Under the pieces are notes generated by a model. That model searched no databases and was not told the origin of the DNA. It saw only the letters and a program-made list of their open reading frames with translations. Below are positions 20,686-30,905 of a stretch of 64,000 nucleotides of DNA, piece after piece; within the stretch, counting starts at the first letter, position 1, and every line of letters begins with the position of its first letter. The DNA comes from Doryteuthis pealeii (Eukaryota > Mollusca > Cephalopoda > Myopsida > Loliginidae). The position numbers and the translations under genes were made by a program. Where the stretch lies: positions 4,126,461-4,190,460 of the forward strand of contig CM042181.1 of assembly GCA_023376005.1 (NCBI GenBank), read 5' to 3'.

Positions 20686-20700
20686 GAGAGAGAGAGAGAG
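20284..20700. repeat. CA/AT/GA microsatellites
   Basis: Alternating CA, AT and GA tracts; all ORFs here are repeat artefacts. Partially matches 43200-43510. Confidence 0.92.
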
Positions 20701-20714
20701 AATTAAACAAAAGA

Positions 20715-21290
20715 CACATCTCCTGTTTAATAATTTTATTTTTTATCTTTTCTAATTTTCTGGCCAACTTTTTAATGTTTGGGTGGAATTCGTGGATAAG
20801 TCCACCAAAGTTCAGTTCCCGAGTACTTTCGGCACTTCGAAGTGCCATCATCAAGGGTGATGTGTTCCAGTTTTTAAAAAATTATATTAATGTAAAGGCT
20901 GGAAGGAGAAGAATTTGTGAGAAAGGTGTTATAGGCATTTTGATGTGTAGCTAAGTTATGTTAGAGGTGATCTGAGAGTAACTTAGCTACACATGAACAT
21001 TTACTCACATTTCGCCTCTAACATACTTAGCTACACATGAACATTTACTCACACAAATTAATATATGCCCACACCAATTGACCCATCAACCACTGTCACC
21101 GCCCCAGCACTTCAAACAAACATCCTCTACCCCTCCACTCAACTGACCCAGCGACCCCATCCTACCCAAAATTCCCCGTTCCTCCTTATCTCACATCACT
21201 ACACACTCACTCCCTTGACCTCCCCGGCGCCACCACCGCCACTTGTATTTAAAAGTATGCTTTGCTTTAATAAAGTTACAAATGACTGAT
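20715..21290. mobile_element. Left-arm-specific PLE-like tail
   Basis: Minus strand at 20815-20865: TTGATGA, then the self-complementary GGCACTTCGAAGTGCC, then GAAA, a decayed hammerhead arrangement. A 28-bp unit with CTTAGCTACACATGAAC is duplicated at 20975-21050. Absent from the right arm, which has a hairpin instead. Confidence 0.4.
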
Positions 21291-21414
21291 GTCGTCTGTG
21301 AACACAGGCGAAATCGTTTCACCCTGTGACTTGTTTTGAGTTGTTCATTTCTTGACCACTTTCCTTCTATCTACAGTATATCGTCGGATCCTAAACCCAT
21401 CCACCCTTCCTGCA

Positions 21415-21417
<3 letters not shown>

Positions 21418-21491
<74 letters not shown>

Positions 21492-21532
21492 CCGTTATTA
21501 AACACGCACAACCTATGTATATATATATATGT

Positions 21533-21564
<32 letters not shown>

Positions 21565-21570
21565 CAATAT
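21418..21570. repeat. AT microsatellites
   Basis: Two AT tracts around AACCGTTATTAAACACGC. Confidence 0.9.
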
Positions 21571-21583
21571 ATGTATTGACCAA

Positions 21584-21626
21584 AGCCTGAAGAAGATACC
21601 AGAATACCTGAAACACGTGTTGCGTA
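21584..21626 (+). ncRNA. Hammerhead-like motif upstream of the mariner block
   Basis: Core CTGAAGA (21587-21593; position 7 may be any base), stem II AGATA/TACCT with one mismatch and loop CCAGAA, GAAA (21610-21613), C-G closing stem III around ACGT, cleavage triplet GUU with a predicted cut before G21622. Two stem I pairs next to the cut (C21586-G21622, G21585-C21623). Weaker than the 5878 candidate. Confidence 0.45.
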
Positions 21627-21735
21627 TGTGAAATAAAAAGAATAAAACATTTTTTCTGAGAACGATACATTTTGCGGACCTTCTTCTCTTTTTTTTATAA
21701 AATATTACATTTTCTCCCGTTGGAACCAGAACAAC

Positions 21736-21739
<4 letters not shown>

Positions 21740-21805
<66 letters not shown>
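21740..21805. repeat. AT/GA microsatellite
   Basis: AT then GA then G run; partner 42318-42395. Confidence 0.9.
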
Positions 21806-21809
<4 letters not shown>

Positions 21810-21834
21810 AGAATGAGAAAATATCTCCTCAAAG

Positions 21835-22030
21835 ATGGCGTCTCGAATATTGACTAATGAGCAAAAAAGAACGTCGATTTCAAATCTTCTCAGAACTTGT
21901 GAATAATGCAGAAATATCTGACAGGGTCATTAGTGATGATCGAACATGGTGTTCTCAAGTTGACCTGGAAACAAAACGACAGAGAATGCCGTGGAATACA
22001 AAGAAATAAAGGATTTGCCCCGACCGAAAA
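21835..22030 (+). pseudogene. Mariner-type transposase fragment, copy 1
   Basis: Starts [11 protein letters not shown]; an extra A then shifts the frame, and in the other frame it continues NNAEISDRVISDDRTW, then ETKRQRM. LTNEQK...R--IS-EL...RVI--D-TW...D-ETK-Q is the layout around the first catalytic Asp of mariner transposases (DETW motif). No complete transposase is present. Partner about 42105-42305. Confidence 0.6.
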
Positions 22031-22356
22031 TAAGTACGGATCTCTCGCTCGCTGTTATCACGTCTTAAAGTTTTTAAATGCCATCCTTGACCAGTTGAAA
22101 AGGGCTTAAAGAAAGTTCTGTGTTATGGAATCCTTTGGCAAGCGTATAAGTCCTATCCTGCGTATTGGTAAAGGTCCAGTGTTTTAATCCTAATCGTCTA
22201 AGAGCGGTGCAGTAATTATGACCAGTAGGGGTGGTTTAAGTATTGTATCAGCCTCAGAGTACTGCCAGTGATTGGCCAAGAAGTAGATCACCTGATCTCG
22301 CCTAGTCTATAAGTATGAGCGACGATCTAGCACACGCTTTATATACCAAAAATCTA

Positions 22357-22436
22357 GGGCACCTCACGTGGAGTAATGGTTAGCAAGCTAGATTAGCAGA
22401 CCATTGTTAGTGAGTTCGATTCTCACTGGGTGCCCC
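22357..22436 (+). tRNA. tRNA-like sequence, left array copy 1 (probably pseudo)
   Basis: GGGCACC can pair with GGTGCCC. The T-arm GTGAG-TTCGATT-CTCAC is perfect and has box B GTTCGATTC. Box-A-like TGGAGTAATGGTTAGC. But the anticodon arm does not form and the T-arm to acceptor junction has two extra bases, so it is not a normal cloverleaf. Confidence 0.45.
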
Positions 22437-22482
22437 ATACTTCTGGCCTTGGGCCACATCAAAGCTAAGTTTAGTAAATTAA

Positions 22483-22562
22483 GGGCACCTCACATGATGT
22501 AATGGTTAGCAAACTAGATTAGCGGACCATTGTTAGTGAGTTCGATTCTCACTGGGCGCCCC
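22483..22562 (+). tRNA. tRNA-like sequence, left array copy 2 (probably pseudo)
   Basis: Same structure as the previous copy, with one acceptor mismatch (GGGCACC against GGCGCCC). Spacer about 46 bp. Confidence 0.45.
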
Positions 22563-22660
22563 ATAATTCTGGCCTTGTGCTGCATCTAAGCTACGCTTAC
22601 TAAATAACTATATACCAAAAATCTCAACAACTATATAGATGGTAACAATAGACTTACATT

Positions 22661-22876
22661 TTGAGTCGCAAAATTGAAGACAGAATAGTTATATCTCTAC
22701 ACCCAATCAGACGTTCTATTTTTACGTTCCACAAAGAAATTTCAGATTTACGACATGCTCACCTCTACCTACAAGCCCCATATATTTCTATTTTATGGAC
22801 TCTTCCGTCTGTTTCGATGTTTGAGGGCCAAACAGTTAGTGCAATGGAAACAGTGTGTCAGATTCTAACAGAATGA
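22661..22876 (+). other. Open frame of unknown meaning, present in both arms
   Basis: 71 codons, MSRKIEDRIVIS to MFEGQTVSAMETVCQIL. The partner at 40572-40787 keeps it open, but the arms are near-identical, so that is weak evidence. No domain recognised. It lies between the tRNA-like copies and a mariner fragment. Confidence 0.2.
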
Positions 22877-22895
22877 GAAAAAAATCTCTTCAAAG

Positions 22896-23069
22896 ATGGC
22901 GTCTTGAATATTGACCAATGAGCAAAAAGAACGTCGATTTCAAATCTCCTCAGAACTTGTGAATAATGCAGAAATATCTGACAGGGTCATTAGCGATGAT
23001 CGAACATGGAGTTTTCAAGATGACCTGGAAACAAAACAACAGAGAATGCTGTGGCATACAAAGGAATAA
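22896..23069 (+). pseudogene. Mariner-type transposase fragment, copy 2
   Basis: One frame reads ILTNEQKERRFQISSELVNN, then EISDRVISDDRTWSFQDDLE, then TKQQRMLWHTKE, stop, with a TGA at codon 4. The DDRTW motif keeps the Asp that corresponds to the first catalytic residue of mariner. No other catalytic residue is seen. Partner about 40395-40560. Confidence 0.65.
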
Positions 23070-23159
23070 AGAATTCGCCCCGATCCGAAAATAAGTACGA
23101 TACGTACAAAAACTATATTCGTCTATTTCTTTCATCAGAAGGGATGAATCATTACAAAG

Positions 23160-23215
23160 TAGCATAGATACCCGGTGTTGCCTGGAATTTAAAAAGTCCA
23201 ATACTTAGTTTAGCA
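23160..23215 (-). mobile_element. Helitron-like 3' end fragment, family Heli-2
   Basis: GTAGCATAGATACCCGGTGTTGCC resembles the Heli-2 terminus at 27579 and 27835 in decayed form. Confidence 0.35.
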
Positions 23216-23224
23216 CAAGGCCAA

Positions 23225-23425
23225 TTATATATTTACCAACCCCCCCCCCACTCCGCACGAGCAGGATGCGACACAATGTCAATTTTTTAAGCGGAATTCA
23301 ACAGGTTTGAATTCAGAGTTTTCCTTCTCCTAGACTGGTTACCTAGCCATGGTTAACGAGTTAAGTCTGCCCTGCTATTTACCTATAGCTGGAGGGAGAA
23401 TTGGATTCATACCTTTCCCAAGGCC
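23225..23425 (-). mobile_element. SINE-B, truncated head
   Basis: Tail GGTTGGTAAATATAT and GTTACCTAGCC are present; the tRNA-like head is missing. The right-arm partner is split by another insertion at 39984-40092. Confidence 0.7.
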
Positions 23426-23439
23426 AATTATAAATTATG

Positions 23440-23620
23440 TAACTGCAGAGCCAAGTCAGCTTCACGTCTTATCTAAATTTCTGAATAATACAGAAATATC
23501 TGACAGGATCATAAGCGATGATAGAACATGGTGTTTTCAAGATGACCTGGAAACAGAACGCTAGAAAATGCTGTGGAATACAAAGGAATCGCCCGAGCTG
23601 AAAAAAACACATATGTCTTC
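23440..23620 (+). pseudogene. Mariner-type transposase fragment, copy 3
   Basis: LHVLSKFLNNTEISDRIISD then DRTWCFQDDLETER, stop, then MLWNTKESPELKKTHMSS. W-T--SP--KK is the region after the DETW motif in mariner transposases. Broken by a stop between the blocks. Partner 39700-39880. Confidence 0.6.
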
Positions 23621-23629
23621 CTTGGAATT

Positions 23630-23880
23630 ATCTATATTATTCGGACTATTGTCCTCATCTTCATTGTTATCTGTACAACGTTTCAACCGATGTGCCCTCC
23701 GACCTTCTTCGGGTATTTCTTGTCGGACTCGGGAACTATCTCGGACTCGGGAACCTTCTTGTTCGTAATCGGGAACCTTCTTGTCGTAATCAAGGGCCAT
23801 CACGGATCTTTGAACCTAACCCTTTATTCAATGTACGGGAGTATCCTGTTCTCATTCCCCTAACCATAGCTGGGGTAATT
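23630..23880 (+). mobile_element. D element
   Basis: Contains CTCGGGAACCTTC-type subrepeats. The complement carries a frame reading VRQEIPEEGRRAHR then NNEDEDNSPNN, which is seen in similar form in copies at 13.1, 36.1 and 39.5 kb. Also on the complement, a GAAGAAGG...GAAAC arrangement resembles a hammerhead core. Family not recognised. Confidence 0.5.
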
Positions 23881-23884
23881 CAGT

Positions 23885-23975
23885 GAAGAATCTACAGACA
23901 AGGATTAAAACTGATACTACATTTTTCTACTTAAATGAGGAATCAACAGACAAGGATTAAAACTTATACTACTCA
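23885..23975 (+). repeat. Two units of the 51-bp minisatellite family
   Basis: GACAAGGATTAAAACTGATAC repeated twice; the main array of this family is at 32.3 kb (opposite strand). Confidence 0.6.
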
Positions 23976-23986
23976 GATCTCATCTC

Positions 23987-24597
23987 CCGCCCTGTCGGCT
24001 GGGGCGTTAGAATGCACCGACTGCACCTCTGCAGAGGGGTAAGACTCCCCCAATGGGACCACCTGTTGGCCGTGGGTGGTGACCCGTGATGCTTAAGGAT
24101 AGAGCCCAGGTGGATGAGCAGTTCATAACATGCAATACTCCACTTTGGTCCTATCTTGGGCTAGACGGGCGGTCAGAGAGGCCCCCTCCGATCAATCGGC
24201 TGGTCACGTTAAGACCTAGCACCTATATGCTTCATATTGATTTTCCCAACCCTATTGCCCTTATGGCAAGTCCTAACCCCTTTTTATCATATGGGTGCTA
24301 GAATGCGGTGGCTGCGGGTCTACATGTCCTGGGAATGACGTTAAACTCTATCTGATGGTGAGGTTCCAGTTTTGGAGATTTGGGGAATGTGGAGCACCCC
24401 TTTATCACCATTGCTTCTTGGTCCACTCTAACCCGGAGTGGTAGTACCTGTTAGGGTCCCATCTATGGGTTGAATAAAAAAAAATGTATTTATAAAAAAA
24501 AATGTATTATCCATTAAGAATTGATTTATTTCAAAACTTTATCGGCATTAAATGACCCACTGAGGTTGATATGCCGTAAAACAAAACAAACAAACAA
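23987..24597 (+). mobile_element. J retroposon with 14-bp target duplication, left arm
   Basis: TCAGATCTCATCTC at 23973-23986 and 24598-24611 flanks the element exactly. It starts CCGCCCTGTCGGCTGGGG and ends in an (AAAC)n-type tail. The right-arm partner is 38699-39316 with the same duplication. Confidence 0.88.
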
Positions 24598-24611
24598 TCA
24601 GATCTCATCTC

Positions 24612-25420
24612 ACTCTCATTCCCCGGGATTCCTCACGAGATTTCAAAAACCCTTTGTTCTAACATTGAACTCTATGCTGGTGGTCACGTATTTTTATGAC
24701 TGATCCCTATCTCTCCCCTCTTTTGCCTAAATCCAGACATTTGTATGTTACTGGTCTTTATCACCTTTTTCATCTAGCCTAAATCCTTTTCTTAGATTTA
24801 TGATTTCTTTAACTTATCATTGACCCTACTTTACACATACAATATATGTATATACACACACATGTATATATGTATGCACACATATTATCCACACTAGTTA
24901 CTATTTACTACTGGTCTTGCTACTACATATTCAATCTACACAAACATATATGTGGTTTGACTTACTACTTATGTATTCAATATAACTAACTATGCATTTA
25001 TATGCCACACACACACACATGCTTGCACCCTCTGTTGTGTTATATTACATCTTTCTACTTCAAGGAAGGATCAAACTTTATGCTACAAGTATTATCCATT
25101 GTGAAACTGCATTCAACTATAGGCCTAAAATGGAAACTTGAATCGTAAATGAGGGTGTGAAAGACATTAGTATAAATCCTGCAGCCCAGTCTCACGTTAT
25201 ATCAAAAGAGACGTTTCAGAAGTGATTAACACAATGGAAAATTGAATAAGTCAGTTGAAAGACAAATGGGAGTATTTTGAAGTTAATTAATTGCTGTTAT
25301 TAAGATGAATGACTGCTTCGTCATCACCTTATAACTCGCTTATGTGCGACTCAATCTGTTCTGCTAAAATATATATAAACAAAAATTGTATAATGTTTCA
25401 ATTTTTGATAATACTATAAT
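24612..25420. other. Shared block, no gene
   Basis: Near-identical inverted partner 37930-38684. Contains AC-rich microsatellite islands (24840-24880, 25005-25020) and E-block sequence at 25050-25330. The ORF 24521-24703 is spurious. Confidence 0.5.
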
Positions 25421-25530
25421 TTGCTAGCTGATCTAAGTCGGCTTCATATCTTATCTGAATTTCTGAATAATACAGAAGTATCAGACAGGGTCATTAACGA
25501 TTATGGAACATTGGGTTCTTTCAAAATTCT
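25421..25530 (+). pseudogene. Short mariner transposase relic
   Basis: SRLHILSEFLNNTEVSDRVI then NDYGTLGSFK, the same segment as copy 3 but with the DRTW motif decayed. Partner 37123-37232. Confidence 0.45.
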
Positions 25531-25534
25531 GTCT

Positions 25535-25760
25535 ATCATTCATCTATTATTGTGTAAACTCTATTTTTCTTTATTACCCCACAAAAAGCAGCTGTACGGC
25601 CACTTACCTCCAATCACATAGTGTCTTTTATAATGATGAAACAGGATGTTCTTTCAAAATCTTGTCTAGCATTTATCTATTCTTGTCTTAACTCTCATCT
25701 TTATTACCACAAAAAAAGCAGCTGTACGGCCACTTACCTAATCACATAGTGTCTTTTACA
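25535..25760 (+). repeat. Two units of the 130-bp satellite-like repeat
   Basis: Units with AAGCAGCTGTACGGCCACTT and CAATCACATAGTGTC. Partner 36893-37120. Confidence 0.7.
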
Positions 25761-25762
25761 AT

Positions 25763-26060
25763 TTGTTGAATTTTTCAAGTGTTCAGCTCTGTTACAAGCT
25801 GGCTACTAAAAAGAAACTAGAGTTTGGTAGGTGGCTTATGTGGAGCTTTGGATTGTTCCATTATGAACTCAGGCAAGTTCATTTGCTAGGTTCTGATTGG
25901 CTGTTGGTTTCCTGGGTGCGTAAGGACATGTACAGGTACCCACTCTTCAGTCATCACTTTGCACTATGCCAGCAATATGCAAGAACTGTATTTAAGTTAC
26001 AGCTTGCATGTTTGTTCTTGTCTGCTAACTTGATGTTAGTTAGACTTCTACACAATTATG
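25763..26060. other. Well-conserved single-copy block of both arms
   Basis: Partner 36600-36890 differs by few substitutions and a 7-bp indel (the left arm keeps AGCAATA near 25970). The frame differs between arms after the indel, so coding is unlikely. Confidence 0.5.
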
Positions 26061-26345
26061 GAACATTGTGTTCTTTCAAAATCCCGTCTAGCATTTATCT
26101 GTTCTTGTGTTAAATATCATCTTCATTACCCAACAAAAAGCAGCTGTAAGGCCACTTACCTCCAATCACACAGGGTCTTTTACAATGATGGAACATTGTG
26201 TTCTTTCAAAATCCTCTATAGCATTTATCTATTCTTGTGTTACCTCTCACCTTTCTTACCCTACAAAAAGCAGCTGTAAGGCCACTTACCTCCAATCACA
26301 CAGGGTCTTTTACAATGATGGAACATTGTGTTCTTTCAAAATTCT
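26040..26345 (+). repeat. 130-bp satellite-like repeat, about 2.5 units
   Basis: ATGATGGAACATTGTGTTC and AAGCAGCTGTAAGGCCACTT repeat with a period near 123-130 bp. Confidence 0.75.
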
Positions 26346-26419
26346 TGTGTTAACTCAAAATATTATCCTCTACAATTTCTGTCCTTATTCAACGGATACA
26401 CTTTTATTAGTATTATTTG

Positions 26420-26800
26420 GATAATTCGGACTCTTGTTTTAATCTTCATTGTTATCTGCACAACGTTTCGGCCGATGTGCCCTCCAGCCTTCTTCATGTA
26501 TTTCTAGCCGGACTTGGGAACTTTCTCGGGCTCGGGAACCTTCTATTTAAACTCGGGAACCTTATTGTCGGAATCGGGAGCCATCACGGAACTTTGAACC
26601 TAAACCTTTATTCAGTCCACGGGGGTATCCTGTTGTCATTCCGCTAACCGCAGTTGGGATACAGGTGTAAAGCTGTGTTAATTATTCTGTTACGGCTGCC
26701 CCTGACCAGGATTGAACCTGCAGTCTAGAGATAACTGTCACTTAGAACTGTCTTAACCTAACTCCTTTATCCGCTGGACTATATGTCCAATAGTTAAGAG
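26420..26800 (+). mobile_element. D element with tRNA-like end
   Basis: D body (ACAACGTTTCGGCCGATG) followed by a segment whose complement has box A TAGTCCAGCGGATAAAGG and box B GGTTCAATCC, a tRNA-like head with long variable region. Same orientation as 36.1 kb, so it is not part of the arm symmetry. Confidence 0.55.
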
Positions 26801-26886
26801 AAGGTTCCCAAGTCCTAGAAAATATTTGTTATTTCAAAATAGACGTTTCAGAGCTGATTAAATCAGTGAAAAATTCCGTTGAAAAG

Positions 26887-26986
26887 NNNNNNNNNNNNNN
26901 NNNNNNNNNNNNNNNNNNNNNNNNNNNNNNNNNNNNNNNNNNNNNNNNNNNNNNNNNNNNNNNNNNNNNNNNNNNNNNNNNNNNNN
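26887..26986. other. 100-N assembly gap
   Basis: Exactly 100 N, the usual placeholder for a gap of unknown size. The 65 bp before it are an inverted match to 36485-36540. Confidence 0.98.
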
Positions 26987-26999
26987 AAAAAAAAAGAGA

Positions 27000-27440
27000 G
27001 AATTCAATGATAATACTGTATAGTTGACTTGTGTACTGAAAACCACTTAGCTGCTGTTCCAAAACTCATTTATGAATTACAAGCATTCATGTTGTTGTAG
27101 ATATCTGGCTTCAAGTGCATAATGTACATATTCATTAAACCCACAGATGTAGCCTAATAGACCACCTCTTCATAACATATTATATTTTTTATGAATTTCA
27201 TAACTAAAATAATTTTCTGACATAGTGATAACTCTGTCCTCACCAAGTTTTTCATATCATTGCAATGAATAAAAAAAATATAAAATAAAGCTAACTTTTA
27301 TATATAAAATATATTTCAGTATTTACAAAATGAATTATATTATTTTAATTGAAATTGACTGTAGAGTATGGATAATCTTGCACTTCACTGTATATGTGGC
27401 ATATAATTGCTACTGTTTTCCAAGAAAAACCTGCATCATA
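27000..27440. other. Unclassified sequence after the gap
   Basis: AT-rich, no repeat family recognised and no ORF. Confidence 0.4.
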
Positions 27441-27449
27441 AAAAATTGC

Positions 27450-27560
27450 ATGATGTCCTGGAAACGAAACGCCAGAGAATGATGAGGAAAACAAAGGAAT
27501 CGCTCCAGCCCCCCAAAAAGTAAAAGACCACGTGTATTCCTTTCATCATAAGGGGATGTT
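27450..27560 (+). pseudogene. Mariner relic (post-DDRTW segment)
   Basis: DVLETKRQRM then a decayed KTKESLQPPKK-type stretch. Confidence 0.4.
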
Positions 27561-27578
27561 TTATTACAAAGTAGCAGC

Positions 27579-28010
27579 GGCTACCCGGCGTCGCCTGGGT
27601 AGAGGGGGACTTTTAAAAGTTAGTCCGCAGATCCATTATTACTGAATCGTGAGATTAATGCTCGTGGGATGTCCCAGTTAATTATTTGCATAAAGATGCG
27701 ATAACTATGTCAACAAAAATTAAAGATTTATCATAAATTTATTTCAAATGCAAAAACGTACGTTATATGTAACAGAAATTTATTTCTTCTTTTTTTTTAA
27801 CACATAAACTTGGAATTTTTATTTATGTTAAACTAGCAGCGGCTACCCGGCGTCATCTAGGTAGAGGGGGATTTTTTAAAGTTAGTCCCGCCGATCCATT
27901 ATTACTGAATTGTGAGTTGATTCCTCGTTGGATGCCCCATTTAAATCCCCATGTAAAAAAAAGAAGACCTTGCATTGATCCAGCTACTCTGAAAAGAAAT
28001 ATTAATGTCT
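27579..28010 (-). mobile_element. Heli-2 Helitron ends, two overlapping copies
   Basis: At 27835 the sequence reads A then CTAGCAGCGGCTACCC. On the minus strand this is a hairpin CTACCC...GGGTAG followed by CCGCTG and CTAG, then T, matching Helitron 3' architecture. A second copy starts at 27579 with the same hairpin (GGCTACCCGGCGTCGCC), and another at 63665. Confidence 0.55.
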
Positions 28011-28012
28011 AC

Positions 28013-28267
28013 GGCCGGGTTAGCTCAGTCGGTAGAGCGTTCGGCTAGAAACCACAAGGTTCCTAGTTCGAGACCGGGCCCCGACAACTCAGCGTATGAG
28101 TAGCGCAGGGATCTGTGCGGTACAGTAAGGAGCTGATGGTAGGTGTGGCGCCCCACCTCAGATGCTGAAAACAATCTCCTTGGTCTAGCGCTAGTGAAAA
28201 GGGGATAGACTCCCTCGCTGACTGGCTGATACCGACTTTAGGCCGCCCCGTTAACTTTACTTACTTA
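28013..28267 (+). mobile_element. SINE-A inserted in the Heli-2 region
   Basis: Head GGCCGGGTTAGCTCAGTCGG, B box GTTCGAGACC, ACTTTACTTACTTAC tail. Uninterrupted versions of the insertion site occur at 28548-28565 and 63833-63850 (AATGTCTACTATCTAAA). Confidence 0.85.
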
Positions 28268-28775
28268 CTATCTAAAATATTAAATGAAAACAAAAATCCA
28301 TGCTGTTATAATTTAAACTTTATGTTTTAATTATCTTCACGGATATAAATCAAATCTCTATTATTTTTGCTCAAAAACCAAGCCCTGGTGATATTCAATG
28401 TGTATATATATATATTTACTTTGTTGTTAATTGTTTTATTTTCAAAGTTTCCTCCGGACATACATATACACACAACTGCCCCACAGTTAGATCCCTATGT
28501 AAAAAAAAGACCTTGCATTGATCCAGCTACTCTGAAAAGAAATGTTAATGTCTACTATCTAAAATATTAAATGAAAAAAAAAAAACCATGCTGTTATCAT
28601 TTAAACTTTATCTTTTAATTATATTCATGGATATAAATCAAATCTCAATCATTTTTGCTCAAAAACAAGCCCTGGTGATATTTAATGTGTATATATATCT
28701 GCTTTGTTGTTAATTGTTTTATTTTCGAAGTTTCCTCCGGACATACATATACACACAACTGCCCTTTAAATATGT
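28268..28775. repeat. 286-bp tandem duplication
   Basis: ACTATCTAAAATATTAAATG at 28268 recurs at 28554; the bodies (CCTCCGGACATACATATAC) are near-identical. ORFs here are incidental. Confidence 0.8.
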
Positions 28776-28794
28776 ATAGACTAGAACTTCTACT

Positions 28795-29405
28795 TTTGTA
28801 CAAGGTCACTTATTCATGGGCGATGATGTATCTGATAGTTTGGCACAAGGTCACTTATTCATGGGCGATTTATAAACGATATAACCACTGTATACAATAC
28901 TTAGCTTATCTTACGATACTTTAGCCCAAGGCTACTTATTCATGGGCGATGATGTATCCGATAGTCTGGCACAAGGTCACTTATTCATGGGCGATCTATA
29001 AACAATATGACCTCAGTATACGATACTTAGCTTATCTATGGGCGATACTGCTTACGATACTTTAGCACAAGGCCACTTATTCATGGGCGATGCTGTATAT
29101 AATACTTTAGCACATGGCTACTTATTCATGGACAACCTGCCTACGATAGTATAGCACAAGGCCACATATTTTGGGGCGATATGTATTCGATACTAATCTA
29201 GTACAAGGTCATTTATCTAGGGATAATCTGTATACGATAGTTTAGCACAAGGCCACTTACTCATGGGCGATGTGGTATATAATGCTTTAGCACAAGGCCA
29301 CTTATTCATGGGTGAACTGTAAACGATACTTTAGCACAAGGCCACTTATTTATGGGCGATGGTGTATCCGATAATCTGGCACAAGGCCACTTATTTATGT
29401 GTGAT
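28795..29405 (+). repeat. Minisatellite, unit about 45 bp
   Basis: About a dozen units of GCACAAGGCCACTTATTC plus ATGGGCGAT plus a variable TGTATACGATAGTTTA-type part. Units vary 37-80 bp. Confidence 0.85.
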
Positions 29406-29460
29406 ATGTATACTTCAGAACAATTAAAAAATAAATGAAATATACAAAAATTTATTTGAA

Positions 29461-30072
29461 CTCCGGGTGCAAGTATTTAAGTTTTAATGTAATAAGATAT
29501 TGTATTAAATTAGAAAGGCTAATGAAAATAAATAAGAATGCAGATAAAAAGATTTGAAACAGAGAGGGGGTATAATCGAAAAATAGAACAACTGAAACTT
29601 ACTCTTCCATCACTCCCGTCTTTCATTGTTATTTTTTCTAATTTAAGTATTTAGTGAAAATAGGAAGTAAATGATAAAATGACAGTTATTTCTTCTTGTT
29701 AATGGATTTCATTTAAGATTCATGGAAGAGATTTTTGCTTATATTAATTAAAATAAAACCAAACAGTTAGAAATCAATAATACTAAGCACATATTTATTA
29801 AAATCATATTTTTAATATCAATATGCAAATTAGCCTTCCCGTTCACACAGTGAACCTCTATTTTGTTGTATATATAAATATAATTGCATGTTATTAGTAT
29901 GTAGATATGGTCAACGGTATTAATAATGTAAAACAATTTTAGTAATAATTGAGGTTTAAATAAAAAAGCATTCATGGAGAATGTGATGTCAATAACTAAG
30001 GGAATTGTGACTTGAGTAGTAATATAGTTTCGGTTACAGACAGAAAAACACACAATCTCCATTATAATAAGA
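29461..30072 (-). mobile_element. Heli-1 Helitron, 3' tip truncated
   Basis: Begins within the terminal hairpin (TCCGGGTGC) and lacks CTAG; the far end AATAAGA is intact. Confidence 0.7.
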
Positions 30073-30144
30073 AGATGTGTAATATTTTAATTTTTTTTTA
30101 CTATTGTCCTTATCTTTATTGATGAAGGGGTTAAGGGTAACACC

Positions 30145-30420
30145 ACCCTGCCGGTTGGGATTGTAGTATACAACGACTGCATCTCTGCAGAGGGGGTAGG
30201 ATCCCTCAATGGGCCTACCTGTTGATCATAGATGGCGACCGGTAATGCTTAAGTACGGAATCCTGGAGACTGAGGAGTTAATGACATGCAACACTCCACT
30301 TTAGTCCTTACTTAGGCTAGACGGTCAGTCGGAGAGGCCACCGTTTAATCAATCGACTAGTACCTATATAATTGTCCTAACCCTATTGTCCTTATGGTAA
30401 TTCCCAATCCTTTTTATCAT
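30145..30420 (+). mobile_element. J retroposon, partial and diverged
   Basis: CCCTGCCGGTTGGG to CTATTGTCCTTATGG; its 3' half is replaced by a D element. Confidence 0.6.
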
Positions 30421-30424
30421 TAGT

Positions 30425-30805
30425 ATTATCTGCGTTATTCGGACTATTGTCCTCATCTTCATTGTTATCTGCACAACGTTTCAGCCGATATGCCCTCCGG
30501 TCTTCTTCAGGTATTTCTTGTCGACTCGGGAACCTTCACGGACTCGGGAACCTTCTTTTCGGACTCGGGAACTTTCTTGTCGTAATCGGGAGCCATCACG
30601 GAACTTTGAATTTAACCCTTTATTCAGTCCACTGGGGTATCCTGTTCTCGTTCCGCTAACCATAGCTGGGGTAGAGGCGTTAAGCTGTGTTAATTATTAT
30701 TCTATGTCACTGCTGCCCTTGGCCAGGATTGAACCTGCAGTCCAGAAATAACTGTCAATTAGAACTGTGTTAACCCAACTGCTATATCCACTAGGCCATG
30801 TGTCC
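30425..30805 (+). mobile_element. D element with tRNA-like end
   Basis: Same arrangement as 26420-26800; B box on the complement GGTTCAATCC at about 30728. Confidence 0.55.
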
Positions 30806-30905
30806 AGACGGTTCCCGAATCCGAGAACATTCCCGAGTCCGACAAGAAATACCTGAAGAAGGCCGGAGGGCACATCGGCCGAAACGTAATCGGGAACCTT
30901 CTTGT
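30806..30905 (-). mobile_element. Inverted D fragment (snap-back junction)
   Basis: Minus-oriented D piece (CCGAGTCCGACAAGAAATAC, GGCCGAAACGT) directly followed by a plus-oriented D piece (CGGGAACCTTCTTGTCG). Confidence 0.5.

Noticed and set aside
20235..20954. Several frames of 105-134 codons on both strands
   Set aside because: Cross CA, AT and GA tracts; the non-repeat parts have no recognisable domain and differ between arms.
22357..22562. Functional tRNA genes
   Set aside because: No cloverleaf with a proper anticodon stem; two extra bases at the T-arm/acceptor junction. Kept only as tRNA-like.
22661..22876. Coding conservation inferred from the same ORF in both arms
   Set aside because: The arms are nearly identical throughout, so an open frame in both is not independent evidence.
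26829..27062. ORFs spanning the N gap
   Set aside because: They exist only because N codons are not read as stops.
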